DNA of 64,000 bases from Chlamydiota bacterium. GTDB taxonomy: Bacteria > Chlamydiota > Chlamydiia > Chlamydiales > Rhabdochlamydiaceae. Where the stretch lies: NCBI GenBank assembly GCA_022614855.1, contig JAKEHU010000005.1, positions 1-64,000 on the forward strand, read 5' to 3'. This document shows positions 51,596 through 58,934 of this stretch, one piece after another; within the stretch, counting starts at the first letter, position 1; the number at the start of each line of letters is the position of its first letter. Under the pieces are notes generated by a model, which made no database searches, was not told the origin of the DNA, and saw only the letters and a program-made list of their open reading frames with translations. The translations under genes and the position numbers were made by a program.

Positions 51596-52478
51596 TTTTG
51601 AGTTTTAAAATTTTGCAAATTTCCTGCCAGACTGCAATTCGAAAAGGTTCTTGAGAAGATAGCGTTTTTTCAAGTTTTTCAAAGTGTGGATTTTTTATCG
51701 TTTTTAATTCAGCGTTTCCCCAGGGAAATTCCGGGTGAAGACCGCAGAGGAATGCATTGCCCTTTCCAACTTTGCAATGAATGGCTGCTGGCTGATTGGA
51801 AAATGCATATTTTGCGATCGTCTTAACTTCCTTATACGTTCCACTAAAATAGCAACCACCCTGGTAGTAGAGGTATCCATTGCCTTTCCAGTATATTTCT
51901 GCAGCAATTGCAGACTTTGGTGAAAGAGGTTCGTCGGTCTCAATGATTGGACCGATCGCTTTGCCTGGGAAAAAGGCGAGAGATCTTTTTTTTTCAATTA
52001 GAGGAGAGTTTTTTAATTTGTAACTGGTAATGGCAGAGGCAAAATAGGCCCCTGCACACAGACCAATATAGTTTCCACCATCTTTTACATATTTTTCAAT
52101 CTTTTGGAGTGCTGTTGATTGGAAATTCTTATCCCACTCAGAGCATTTTCCTCCGCCCATTACAAGGAGCAGGGTTTTTCTCTCCCAATTTTTAGAATTT
52201 AAATAATTGCTATCCACTTTTTTGATTTTCAGATTTTCACTTAAGAGACTCTTTAGCTGGATAGCAATTGCATTTGTGCTCTGTTCATTTACCCCTTTAT
52301 CTTGGTAAATGAGGATTCGAGTTCGCGTCGGTATTCTGAGGGTTTGATAGGCAAGAAAAGAGAGCATAAGTGTAGTAACTATGATTGTAATTTGCAGGAT
52401 GGTCTTGCAGTTTTTTTCGCTTATCCAATGGTGACTATAACTTAGGCTTTTGAAGTAGATCATTTTTGATAAATGCAT
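51573..52478 (-). CDS. BPL_N-domain (class I glutamine-amidotransferase-like) protein
   Basis: 301 residues with one N-terminal membrane anchor (ILQITIIVTTLMLSFLAYQT), then a GATase1-like domain. VMGGGKCSEWDKNF (~110) and the nucleophile elbow YIGLCAGAYFAS (~139) match proteins related to the N-terminal domain of eukaryotic biotin-protein ligase. It overlaps bioY by 44 bases, so the two are probably co-translated, pointing to biotin handling. The enzyme's reaction is unknown. Its 3' end overlaps msrA convergently by 23 bases. Confidence 0.7.
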   Translation of the reverse strand: MHLSKMIYFKSLSYSHHWISEKNCKTILQITIIVTTLMLSFLAYQTLRIPTRTRILIYQDKGVNEQSTNAIAIQLKSLLSENLKIKKVDSNYLNSKNWERKTLLLVMGGGKCSEWDKNFQSTALQKIEKYVKDGGNYIGLCAGAYFASAITSYKLKNSPLIEKKRSLAFFPGKAIGPIIETDEPLSPKSAIAAEIYWKGNGYLYYQGGCYFSGTYKEVKTIAKYAFSNQPAAIHCKVGKGNAFLCGLHPEFPWGNAELKTIKNPHFEKLEKTLSSQEPFRIAVWQEICKILKLKTIFPKFP

Positions 52479-53022
52479 AAGATTTTAAAAGAAAAGCCCC
52501 AGTTATGGATTTTAAAATCGCACAGCTAATGAAGGGAAGAAAGCCAAAGGCAATGGCTTTGGAAATTCCAAAATAAAAGGAAAGCCAACTTACTCCCATT
52601 GTGTAAATGACAAGGTCTCCTACAAACATAGAGAAAAGAAAGTAGAAGAGATTTCCATTGGGTTTTCTCTCTATGAGTTTTCCAACGATAAAAGCAGCTA
52701 GGACAAAAGAGAGAAGAAATCCCGCTTTAATATCGAGAATCCAAAAGGGATTGATCTTTCCACCTGCAAAGACAGGGAGGCCGCAGGTACCTTGAATCAA
52801 ATATCCGATTACAGAGTAAGCAGCTCTTTTACTTCCTAAAGACCCTCCAAGGAGAAATACGGCCAGAGTTTGAAGAGTCATAGGAACGGGTGTAAAAGGG
52901 AGGGGGATAGCAATTTGCGCGCAGATTACAAGGAAAATACTTCCACAAATAGCAATCAAACTTTCTATAGCGATTTTGCTGACAGATCGCTTTAAAGTGA
53001 GTGTTTTATTTTCTACGTTCAT
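52435..53022 (-). CDS. bioY: Biotin transporter BioY
   Basis: Substrate-binding membrane component for biotin uptake. 195 residues with the BioY blocks AQIAIPLPFTPVPMTLQTLA (~34-53), LGSKRAAYSVIGYLIQGTCG and GLPVFAGG (~80), and about six transmembrane helices. The ATG at 53022 is set by GGAGG five bases upstream. No EcfA/EcfT genes are nearby. It forms an operon with the BPL_N gene and faces the winged-helix DUF6314 gene. Confidence 0.92.
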   Translation of the reverse strand: MNVENKTLTLKRSVSKIAIESLIAICGSIFLVICAQIAIPLPFTPVPMTLQTLAVFLLGGSLGSKRAAYSVIGYLIQGTCGLPVFAGGKINPFWILDIKAGFLLSFVLAAFIVGKLIERKPNGNLFYFLFSMFVGDLVIYTMGVSWLSFYFGISKAIAFGFLPFISCAILKSITGAFLLKSYAFIKNDLLQKPKL

Positions 53023-53116
53023 TTTTGCCTCCATTAACCTAAAAAATAAATTCATATGTAAATATGCCAAAAAGCAAAAGCAATTTCAACCAAAATTTTC
53101 TTAAGTTCTTGACTTT

Positions 53117-53199
53117 AAAACTAAAAAATAGTTTATTAAATTCAATAGAGGAATTAATTTTCAATTGCCTCTATTGATAAAGATAAAAACTAAAAAATA
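53117..53199. promoter_or_regulatory. Repeat-rich divergent control region of bioY and the DUF6314 gene
   Basis: AAAACTAAAAAATA occurs twice (53117-53130 and 53186-53199); the first copy is part of the palindrome AAACTA-N5-TAGTTT (53118-53134). Between them, TCAATAGAGG (53142-53151) and CCTCTATTGA (53168-53177) form a perfect inverted repeat. TTGACT at 53109 could be a -35. These are the features of operators for a winged-helix dimer. It does not resemble the classic BirA box. Confidence 0.5.
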
Positions 53200-53225
53200 A
53201 ATTAATCTGGTTATTCTGAGGTTTC

Positions 53226-54020
53226 ATGTTAGAACTATTAGTGGGAAATAAAAGCGTGCAAAAGATCCTTCTTTTTTTGTTTGTCAACCGAAAATGCTAT
53301 GGAACACAGGTGCAAAAATTGCTCACTTGTCCATTAACTCCCATTCAAAAAGCTTTGCAAAGGTTAGAGAAAGGGGGGATTATTTTAAGTTTTTTTGAGG
53401 GGAAAACCCGTTTTTATCAATTCAATCCTACTTATCCCTTGATAGAGGAGTTGGAAGAGCTTCTTAAAAAAGCATATACTCTGCTTCCTCCTGAAAAGAA
53501 AAGACAGTTTTCCTATGTGCAGCAAGATAGAACGATGAGAGAGGTTAGTTTGAGGGATAGTCAGGAAACTCTCTCTACAATTTGGGAAAGACTATCCAAA
53601 ATAAGATATCTAAATTTTTACGCAAAGACCAAATCAAAACAGGAAAGTGGCTGGAATGGAAAGGGAAAAGGAGAGGTGATCGTGACAAAGGAAGGGGATC
53701 GGATCTTGCTTTTTCATGAAAGAGGAAATTGGCAAAATGAACAGGGAAGCGAATTTGATTTTAGCAATATATTCCGATGGACTTTGGATTCAAAAGCGAA
53801 AATGATCTCTTTAGAACATTTGAGAAGGGGTTTAAATCAGCCCGTCTTTCTTTTCCACCTCTCTCCTTCTGGAAATGGTTGCTTATCTTCCATTGACTCC
53901 CATCTTTGTGAAGGGGATGCCTATTTTGGACAAATTTTTTGTGATCGCCATTACTTGCGGCTGAATTGGAGGGTGATTGGCCCTAAGAAAAACGAAGAAA
54001 TCGATTACTACTACGCATAA
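53226..54020 (+). CDS. Winged-helix plus DUF6314 fusion, candidate regulator of bioY
   Basis: 264 residues. The N-terminal ~85 form an ArsR-like winged helix (KSVQKILLFLFVNRKCYGTQ, PIQKALQRLEKGGIILSFFE). The C-terminal ~145 match DUF6314 (GKGEVIVTKEGDRILLFHER, DFSNIFRWTLD, DSHLCEGDAYFG, NWRVIGPKKNEEIDYYY). It is transcribed away from bioY across a repeat-rich spacer, the usual place for a local repressor. No biotin-binding motif is evident. Confidence 0.65.
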   Translation: MLELLVGNKSVQKILLFLFVNRKCYGTQVQKLLTCPLTPIQKALQRLEKGGIILSFFEGKTRFYQFNPTYPLIEELEELLKKAYTLLPPEKKRQFSYVQQDRTMREVSLRDSQETLSTIWERLSKIRYLNFYAKTKSKQESGWNGKGKGEVIVTKEGDRILLFHERGNWQNEQGSEFDFSNIFRWTLDSKAKMISLEHLRRGLNQPVFLFHLSPSGNGCLSSIDSHLCEGDAYFGQIFCDRHYLRLNWRVIGPKKNEEIDYYYA

Positions 54021-54095
54021 GAGAAAGTCTAAAAGCTAAAGGCTAAAAAAAAGAAGGGATGAAAGAGTCATCAAATTCTCTGATTTAGTTAGCTT

Positions 54096-54677
54096 TTATT
54101 CAAAGTGGGGATTTGCGTAAATCGTATTGTCTGAGAATAAAGATTTTTCTAGAGATACATTGTCTAAGATATAGTAGGTTTCTCTAGATGTATCATGATA
54201 AGGGGTAATCAAAACAGGATCTCCTACCTTCCAAAAATATGCCTGTGGGGTATTCCATAAGTTTACTGTCCAATGAGATCCATCGCTCAAGGAAAGAATC
54301 CTTCCATAAATAGTGTACTCATTAGCAGTGATCTTGGGATAAATTTGATATGAATCAATTAACGAGGTAACAGTAGGTGAGTAGGATACTCGGGTAGAGT
54401 TGATCAGCTGGTATTTCTCCTTATCAATTCTCTTCACTTGAATTTCATCTCCTACTTGCCAAGAGTCCAATTTTTTCCCGCAGCAGATGCAAGGTTTCCA
54501 ATCCCAGTTGGAACCGTCGGTCAACTGAATTGTTCCTTTTATGAAATGAGAATTTTCAGAACGTGGAACAAGCTCGATTGAAATGATTTTTTTTTTGTAG
54601 GGGATATCCATCTGTACATCAGCATAAATCCAGTTAGAAAAGAGACAAATGGAGAAAAGAAAAAGCCTAAAAATCAT
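54096..54677 (-). CDS. Secreted protein with two tandem degenerate repeats
   Basis: 193 residues with a signal peptide (MIFRLFLFSICLFSNWIYA). The mature part holds two similar ~60-residue units: IQLTDGSNWDWKPCICCGKK...WQVGDEIQV and ILSLSDGSHWTVNLWNT...WKVGDPVLI, each with an LxDGSxW and W-x-V-G-D. The first unit has an added CICC pair. I do not know the family. It converges with the DUF6314 gene. Confidence 0.6.
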   Translation of the reverse strand: MIFRLFLFSICLFSNWIYADVQMDIPYKKKIISIELVPRSENSHFIKGTIQLTDGSNWDWKPCICCGKKLDSWQVGDEIQVKRIDKEKYQLINSTRVSYSPTVTSLIDSYQIYPKITANEYTIYGRILSLSDGSHWTVNLWNTPQAYFWKVGDPVLITPYHDTSRETYYILDNVSLEKSLFSDNTIYANPHFE

Positions 54678-54740
54678 AGGAAGAATTAGTTTATTTCAAG
54701 AAACAGATTTAAATCAATTAATAGAAAATATTTTATCGGC

Positions 54741-54760
54741 TAAGAGACTACAGTCTCTTA
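54741..54760. repeat. Short palindrome at LRR gene stop, likely collapsed element B
   Basis: TAAGAGACT-AC-AGTCTCTTA is a perfect palindrome that reproduces the two ends of element B (GAGACT / AGTCTC) with its TAA/TTA target copies and almost nothing between. On the minus strand it supplies the TAA stop of the LRR gene. It may form a small hairpin after the gene. Confidence 0.5.
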
Positions 54761-56269
54761 ATCATTTTCCAAAAAGACGATTTGTTGCAGTTTATTTGGA
54801 TCTAATAGTTTTTTTATAAGACCGATTTCCAAGAAAGGATTATCCGTTTGCAGAGGAATTCCTTTGGCAAGGAGGGGAGCAATTTGAAGATAGGTTTTAT
54901 CCTCATGGGCGTAAATTTTTGTTTTTACTGCACTTGCAATTTTTGCCAAGTCGGCAAAAAAGAAATTTTCTAATTTTTCTTCCTTTGTGACCCAAAAATC
55001 TAAAACTAACTGTTTTAAATTTGGAGAAATAAAGGAAAGAGAAATAGGAAACCGTTCGAACGGAAGAGCAAGTTCTAGTTTTTGCAGATTTTTTAATTGA
55101 GAAAAGATCAAAGAGATTTCTTCCAGAGTATTTGAAAAATGAGAGGATCCAAAAAGATGTAACTGTTCAATGGAACTGATCTTGCAGAGATGATCGAGAT
55201 TTTTTATCCGTTCCACTTCTGCTAAGTTCAAAGAGCGAAGTAGAGAAAGATGGGGAAGCGCGCGCAAGTCAATTTCTTTTGCTTTGATTTGTAATTCTCT
55301 TAGATTTTCTGTGATGCAGGACCAGTTGATTTCTTTATTAGATGAAAAATCATGAACAGTGATAAACAATGTTTCAAGGCAAGGGGATTGAATCATTTGA
55401 TGAAGACTTTCTAGATCACTTGCACTGCGGAGTTTATTTGGAAGAATTGAAATGGCAACTTTTTTAATTTTTTTCCCAAAAAGAGAAGAAAAATTCGATA
55501 TTTTTGGCGGGATGTGGATTTTTTCAAGGTGATGAAGTGGTTGTGTTGCCAAATTAAACTCATCTTGATTGCAATGGCTACCTAGAATTAATGTTTTTAA
55601 ATTGGAAAGAGTGGAAATGATTTCGTAATCTTTAATTGAAAGATTTTCTAACCCTTTTAGTTTTAAACTTTGGATCTTTTCAGCTTTTTTTAAACAGTTT
55701 AAGTTGGATATTTTTGTAGAGGATAAATCCAAGTATTCCAAGTTGGGAAGTTTTTCTAAAAATCTAAAATCCTGAATTTCGTCGCAATATTTTAAATTCA
55801 AGTTGGAAATGGAATTTGGCAAGAGGTCAAAATGGGAAAAATCATTGAGATAGCCACAAGAGGATAAATTTAAACTGTGGAGTGAGGTGGAATTAGCAAG
55901 AAAGGACAAATCTACAATATCTGTTTCGGAAAGATTGATGTTTTCAAGCAGTGGAAGTGAGGAGAGAAAGGAAAAATCCTTAATAAAACAGCCCGATAAT
56001 GATAATTTTTTCAGGAATTTTAATTCGCATAGGTGCGGTTGGATAGAAGAAAAAAGTTCGGTAGCCATTTGTTTTAGATCTAAAGATTCGAGATTTTTGA
56101 AATTTTGTAAAAAATCTCCTATTAGGATGAAATTTCCCTTTAATAACCAGTCCATCCATTTTTCAATTAAGAGATAAGTATCGAGATATTTAAATGAACA
56201 GAATTGGCTTTCAGTAGATGAGCGCATTTCTGTTGGTTGTGCTGGAATATCTAAATAGTTGAATATCAT
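54758..56269 (-). CDS. Leucine-rich-repeat protein
   Basis: 503 residues with roughly a dozen degenerate LRRs of 20-24 residues: LKFLKKLSLSGCFIKDFSFL, LPLLENINLSETDIVDLSFL, STSLHSLNLSSCGYLNDF, LPNLEYLDLSSTKISNL, LSNLKTLILGS and similar. No signal peptide or catalytic domain is visible. The N-terminal ~80 residues are unlike LRRs. LRR proteins in amoeba-associated chlamydiae are candidate host-interaction proteins. It is the last gene of an operon behind the outer-membrane protein (3-base gap). Confidence 0.75.
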   Translation of the reverse strand: MIFNYLDIPAQPTEMRSSTESQFCSFKYLDTYLLIEKWMDWLLKGNFILIGDFLQNFKNLESLDLKQMATELFSSIQPHLCELKFLKKLSLSGCFIKDFSFLSSLPLLENINLSETDIVDLSFLANSTSLHSLNLSSCGYLNDFSHFDLLPNSISNLNLKYCDEIQDFRFLEKLPNLEYLDLSSTKISNLNCLKKAEKIQSLKLKGLENLSIKDYEIISTLSNLKTLILGSHCNQDEFNLATQPLHHLEKIHIPPKISNFSSLFGKKIKKVAISILPNKLRSASDLESLHQMIQSPCLETLFITVHDFSSNKEINWSCITENLRELQIKAKEIDLRALPHLSLLRSLNLAEVERIKNLDHLCKISSIEQLHLFGSSHFSNTLEEISLIFSQLKNLQKLELALPFERFPISLSFISPNLKQLVLDFWVTKEEKLENFFFADLAKIASAVKTKIYAHEDKTYLQIAPLLAKGIPLQTDNPFLEIGLIKKLLDPNKLQQIVFLEND

Positions 56270-56272
56270 TTT

Positions 56273-57457
56273 CTAAAATCCAAGGGTTAGTCTAATGGTT
56301 AGGCCGTGCAAACCAATGAGACCATCATTGATAAAGGTTTCTTTGGGGCTACTGGGTCCACTTTGACTTGAACGATATACTTCTTGCAAATTAAACCATA
56401 AATTAAACTCATACCCTGCAAAAATTTCAATATCCCAATTATTAAATGCTTTCTGATAGGAGGGGCCTAAAAGAAATTGTGTATTTAGGGCAAATCGAAA
56501 ATCGCGATAATGGCTATTTCTAATGGAAATGTTTGGATCATTTTGGCCTAGAGGATTAAAAGTAGTGGTTTGAAAAGCCCTATTTTTATAACTGCCAATT
56601 AGAGTTGCAAAGGTAGCTTTTCCGGTTAAATAAAAGAATCTCCAAAACCAGTCCGCGGATAATCCCACTCGAAAGCCACCGCCTGTAAACCTCCAAAAGT
56701 TTTTTATTTTATCACTGTCTTGATTGAAGTTGGTATATTGAATCCTCCAATTTTGCCTTATCCAGCAAGCTACCGCTCCCGCTGCTAATTTCAAGCGAAG
56801 ATGAGGATTGGGGTCAAAGACTCTTGCGATGAGCAAATCGATAAGATGATGGTGAAAATGCAATCGACTAGTTGCTTTTTCAAGAGGAGGGGGAGTAATT
56901 TCATTCCATGTTGCAATGAGAAAATGGTCTGCTGGCGACGGTTTTTTAGTTTTATTGGATCCTTTGTTGTAAAACCAGGTATATTGTCCGAGTAATTCCC
57001 AATATTTTGGAGAGTTGTAATAACCCAATGAAACACGAAAACCGGGAGACCAGTCAAACTTGCCATTTTTTACCTTTCCTTTTGCAAATGCTGGGCTTGG
57101 TCCCCAAGCGCCGCTCTTCATGGAAATGGCATAATCCAATGCATCTTCTTCTATTGTCCAGTAGAGAAATTCCAAATTTGTAAAGGTTTTTTCTCGCGTG
57201 ACAAAGAGATGTTCTTCTTCTTCCACTTTTGCATGCGATACAGCCAAAATTGGCATTATACTCAAGTAAATTAAAAAATCGGCAAAAGACCAAGACCGAT
57301 GCTTCAATTTTTTGAGCAGCGAAGCAGGCCATATGCGAAGCTGCATATGGTCGATGTGGCTGATCAGAAAAGTGAAGAGGGCGGTGCAGGGATTTTGCCG
57401 ATTTTTTAGTTTACTTGAGTATGAAATAGCAATGCAGATGAGCTGGTAAATTTTCAT
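56273..57457 (-). CDS. Outer-membrane beta-barrel protein (Lpg1974-like) with element D in its signal region
   Basis: 394 residues as read. From ~80 on, FTNLEFLYWTIEEDALDYA, FDWSPGFRVSLGYY, WELLGQYTWFY and a C-terminal GLHGLTIRLTLGF (terminal Phe) are typical of Lpg1974-type pore-forming barrels. The first 12 residues MKIYQLICIAIS and the later MPILAVSHA would together make a signal peptide, but 55 codons derived from palindromic element D separate them. A TTG inside the element (KLKHRSWSFADFLIYLSI region) could start a new, good-looking signal peptide. The start is therefore uncertain. Overlaps the kinase-like gene upstream by 4 bases. Confidence 0.7.
   Translation of the reverse strand: MKIYQLICIAISYSSKLKNRQNPCTALFTFLISHIDHMQLRIWPASLLKKLKHRSWSFADFLIYLSIMPILAVSHAKVEEEEHLFVTREKTFTNLEFLYWTIEEDALDYAISMKSGAWGPSPAFAKGKVKNGKFDWSPGFRVSLGYYNSPKYWELLGQYTWFYNKGSNKTKKPSPADHFLIATWNEITPPPLEKATSRLHFHHHLIDLLIARVFDPNPHLRLKLAAGAVACWIRQNWRIQYTNFNQDSDKIKNFWRFTGGGFRVGLSADWFWRFFYLTGKATFATLIGSYKNRAFQTTTFNPLGQNDPNISIRNSHYRDFRFALNTQFLLGPSYQKAFNNWDIEIFAGYEFNLWFNLQEVYRSSQSGPSSPKETFINDGLIGLHGLTIRLTLGF
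57261..57419. mobile_element. Miniature palindromic element D inside the outer-membrane protein gene
   Basis: The 29-base ends (57259-57287 and 57393-57421, including TA on each side) match as inverted repeats at 28 positions, beginning TACTCAAGTAAATT and ending AGTTTACTTGAGTA. The body has a smaller CATATG-containing palindrome (GCCATATGC / GCATATGG). The element leaves the surrounding frame open. Fifteen bases of its end (ATACTCAAGTAAACT) also occur upstream of tilS at about 13486. TA flanks suggest an IS630-type mechanism. Confidence 0.75.
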
Positions 57458-58356
57458 CGTATCCTCTCTTCTATTTTTGCAGATTCTATTGCTTCGTTAT
57501 AGATTTTTAAAAGTTCGGAAAAACGTTTTTCCAACATGGTTTTTAAACTAGCTGTTTTTTCAAAAAGATATTTTTGCAAATTTTCTACGTTAACAGGGCG
57601 AAGGCTGCCTACATCTAAAATCATGGGATGGTTATCTTCGTTTAAACCATAGTTTTTTTCCAAAATTGCGTCATCATCTCTGTATCCTTTAAGAGCACAT
57701 GATCGAAAAAGATTGACGATTTCTTTAACAATTGCCCTTCCTCGATCATAATTTTTTTCCTTAAAAATTTGATCTAACATAGGGTAGATGAGAGTTCCTT
57801 TCTTCTGCAAAATAAAAGCAACCTTATTTAAATCGATGGTATATTTTATGTTGCAGCTATCGAAAACAGAAATTTTTTTATCGCGAAAGTAGGGTGAAAC
57901 GAGCTGTACATATTCGACACCAGTTTCTTCTTTTAAATCGAGATAAGAACTTTTGTAACTTAAAAATGTCTCATTTAAGTGGATTAAGTCTTTTGTTTTT
58001 TTTTCAATTTTTTTCCAAGGAAAGAGATGGTTGAAAAAGTGGTTCATCCAAGGAAATGGCCTAAAAGAAGAATGAAAACGATACAGCTTAAGAACATGTT
58101 TTTTATCTTCGCTTAGAAAAACAAACGTTTGATTTCCTTGATTAAAAAAGAAAAAAGGTTGGTTGATAATTTTTTCAATTTCCTCTTCTTTTTTGCGTTC
58201 AAGTGGAGGAATTTTCCATTTTTCTGCAGGGGAAAGGGTGGAATAGATGAATCTTTCGCAAAAATGGTGGTTGTGGGTAAAAAAGAATCGATCTACCCAG
58301 GTGAGATATAAAAGTAGAAAAAGTAGTGCAAAAAAAAAGAAAGTTTTTTGAACCAT
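57454..58356 (-). CDS. Membrane-anchored protein-kinase-like protein, paralogue 2
   Basis: 300 residues with an N-terminal anchor (FFFFALLFLLLYLTWVD). NQTFVFLSEDKKHVLKLYRF (~73-92) parallels the putative glycine loop and beta-3 Lys of paralogue 1 at 8086-8925. YTIDLNKVAFILQKKGTLIY (~165), GYRDDDAILEKNYGLNEDN (~220) and MILDVGSL (~242, DFG-like position) also align. First gene of an operon with the outer-membrane and LRR genes. Its ATG is inside a perfect hairpin. Kinase activity is unproven. Confidence 0.55.
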   Translation of the reverse strand: MVQKTFFFFALLFLLLYLTWVDRFFFTHNHHFCERFIYSTLSPAEKWKIPPLERKKEEEIEKIINQPFFFFNQGNQTFVFLSEDKKHVLKLYRFHSSFRPFPWMNHFFNHLFPWKKIEKKTKDLIHLNETFLSYKSSYLDLKEETGVEYVQLVSPYFRDKKISVFDSCNIKYTIDLNKVAFILQKKGTLIYPMLDQIFKEKNYDRGRAIVKEIVNLFRSCALKGYRDDDAILEKNYGLNEDNHPMILDVGSLRPVNVENLQKYLFEKTASLKTMLEKRFSELLKIYNEAIESAKIEERIR

Positions 58357-58378
58357 ACGGATCTTATATCCGTATGGT
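58352..58378 (-). promoter_or_regulatory. Perfect hairpin enclosing the start codon of the kinase-like gene
   Basis: ACCATACGGAT (58352-58362) and ATCCGTATGGT (58368-58378) pair exactly around a five-base loop. On the minus strand the ATG (58356-58354) is in the 3' arm of the stem. It lies 39 bases after the hsp20 stop, without a T-run, so it looks less like a terminator than a structure that masks the start. A thermosensor-like or terminator role would be inference. Confidence 0.5.
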
Positions 58379-58394
58379 CCAAATTTGAAAAGAA

Positions 58395-58805
58395 TTAAGC
58401 GAGTTTTACCTGAATTTTCATGGGCTCAGCAGTTTTTGCTTTTAAGAAAGAAATGTTGAGTATTCCATGTTTGCAAACCGCATTTACCTTTTCATTTGGA
58501 TCTATGCAGTCTGGAAGAGGAATTTCATAAGCAAAGTTCTGCTTGCACTGAGAATGGTATTTCACATTTTCTCTTGCATCTTTTGCAACTGCTCTGATCA
58601 AAATTTTTCCTCGTTTTTGATCTATAGTCAATTCAACATCTTCTGGTTCTATTCCAGGAAGAGGTATGCCCATCATGAATTCTTTTTCATCTTCTGCGAC
58701 TGTAATGCCCAATTCTCCACATTTTTCGGAGTAATTTGGAGCCACCCAGTTGCTGCAGATCTCATTGAATTCATTGAAAAGATCAGGGAAGATAAACCGT
58801 GTCAT
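58395..58805 (-). CDS. Small heat-shock protein Hsp20
   Basis: ATP-independent holdase of the alpha-crystallin family. 136 residues; the domain runs from ITVAEDEKEFMMGIPLPGIE to HGILNISFLKAKTAEP, with the L-P-G block in MGIPLPGIEPEDVEL and A-x-x-K-x-G-I-L-N-I as VCKHGILNISF. AAAGGAGG precedes the ATG. The leader has a 7-bp hairpin (AACGTGA/TCACGTT, 58828-58847) and, further up, a CIRCE-like operator, indicating HrcA control. Confidence 0.9.
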   Translation of the reverse strand: MTRFIFPDLFNEFNEICSNWVAPNYSEKCGELGITVAEDEKEFMMGIPLPGIEPEDVELTIDQKRGKILIRAVAKDARENVKYHSQCKQNFAYEIPLPDCIDPNEKVNAVCKHGILNISFLKAKTAEPMKIQVKLA

Positions 58806-58889
58806 AAGAACCTCCTTTATGGGTTAGAACGTGACCAAACTCACGTTATTTTTTACATTTCCCACTTTAGCAAAAAGGAGGATTTAAAT

Positions 58890-58916
58890 CTAGCAGTCTA
58901 GTTATATATTTGCTAA
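58890..58916 (-). promoter_or_regulatory. CIRCE-like operator upstream of hsp20
   Basis: On the minus strand TTAGCA, 15 bases, then TGCTAG. The spacing equals that of the HrcA operator (TTAGCACTC-N9-GAGTGCTAA), and the right half AGACTGCTA is identical to the one at groES. It lies 85-111 bases upstream of the hsp20 start. One arm base deviates from the consensus. Confidence 0.6.
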
Positions 58917-58934
58917 ATTATATATATAAAATGT

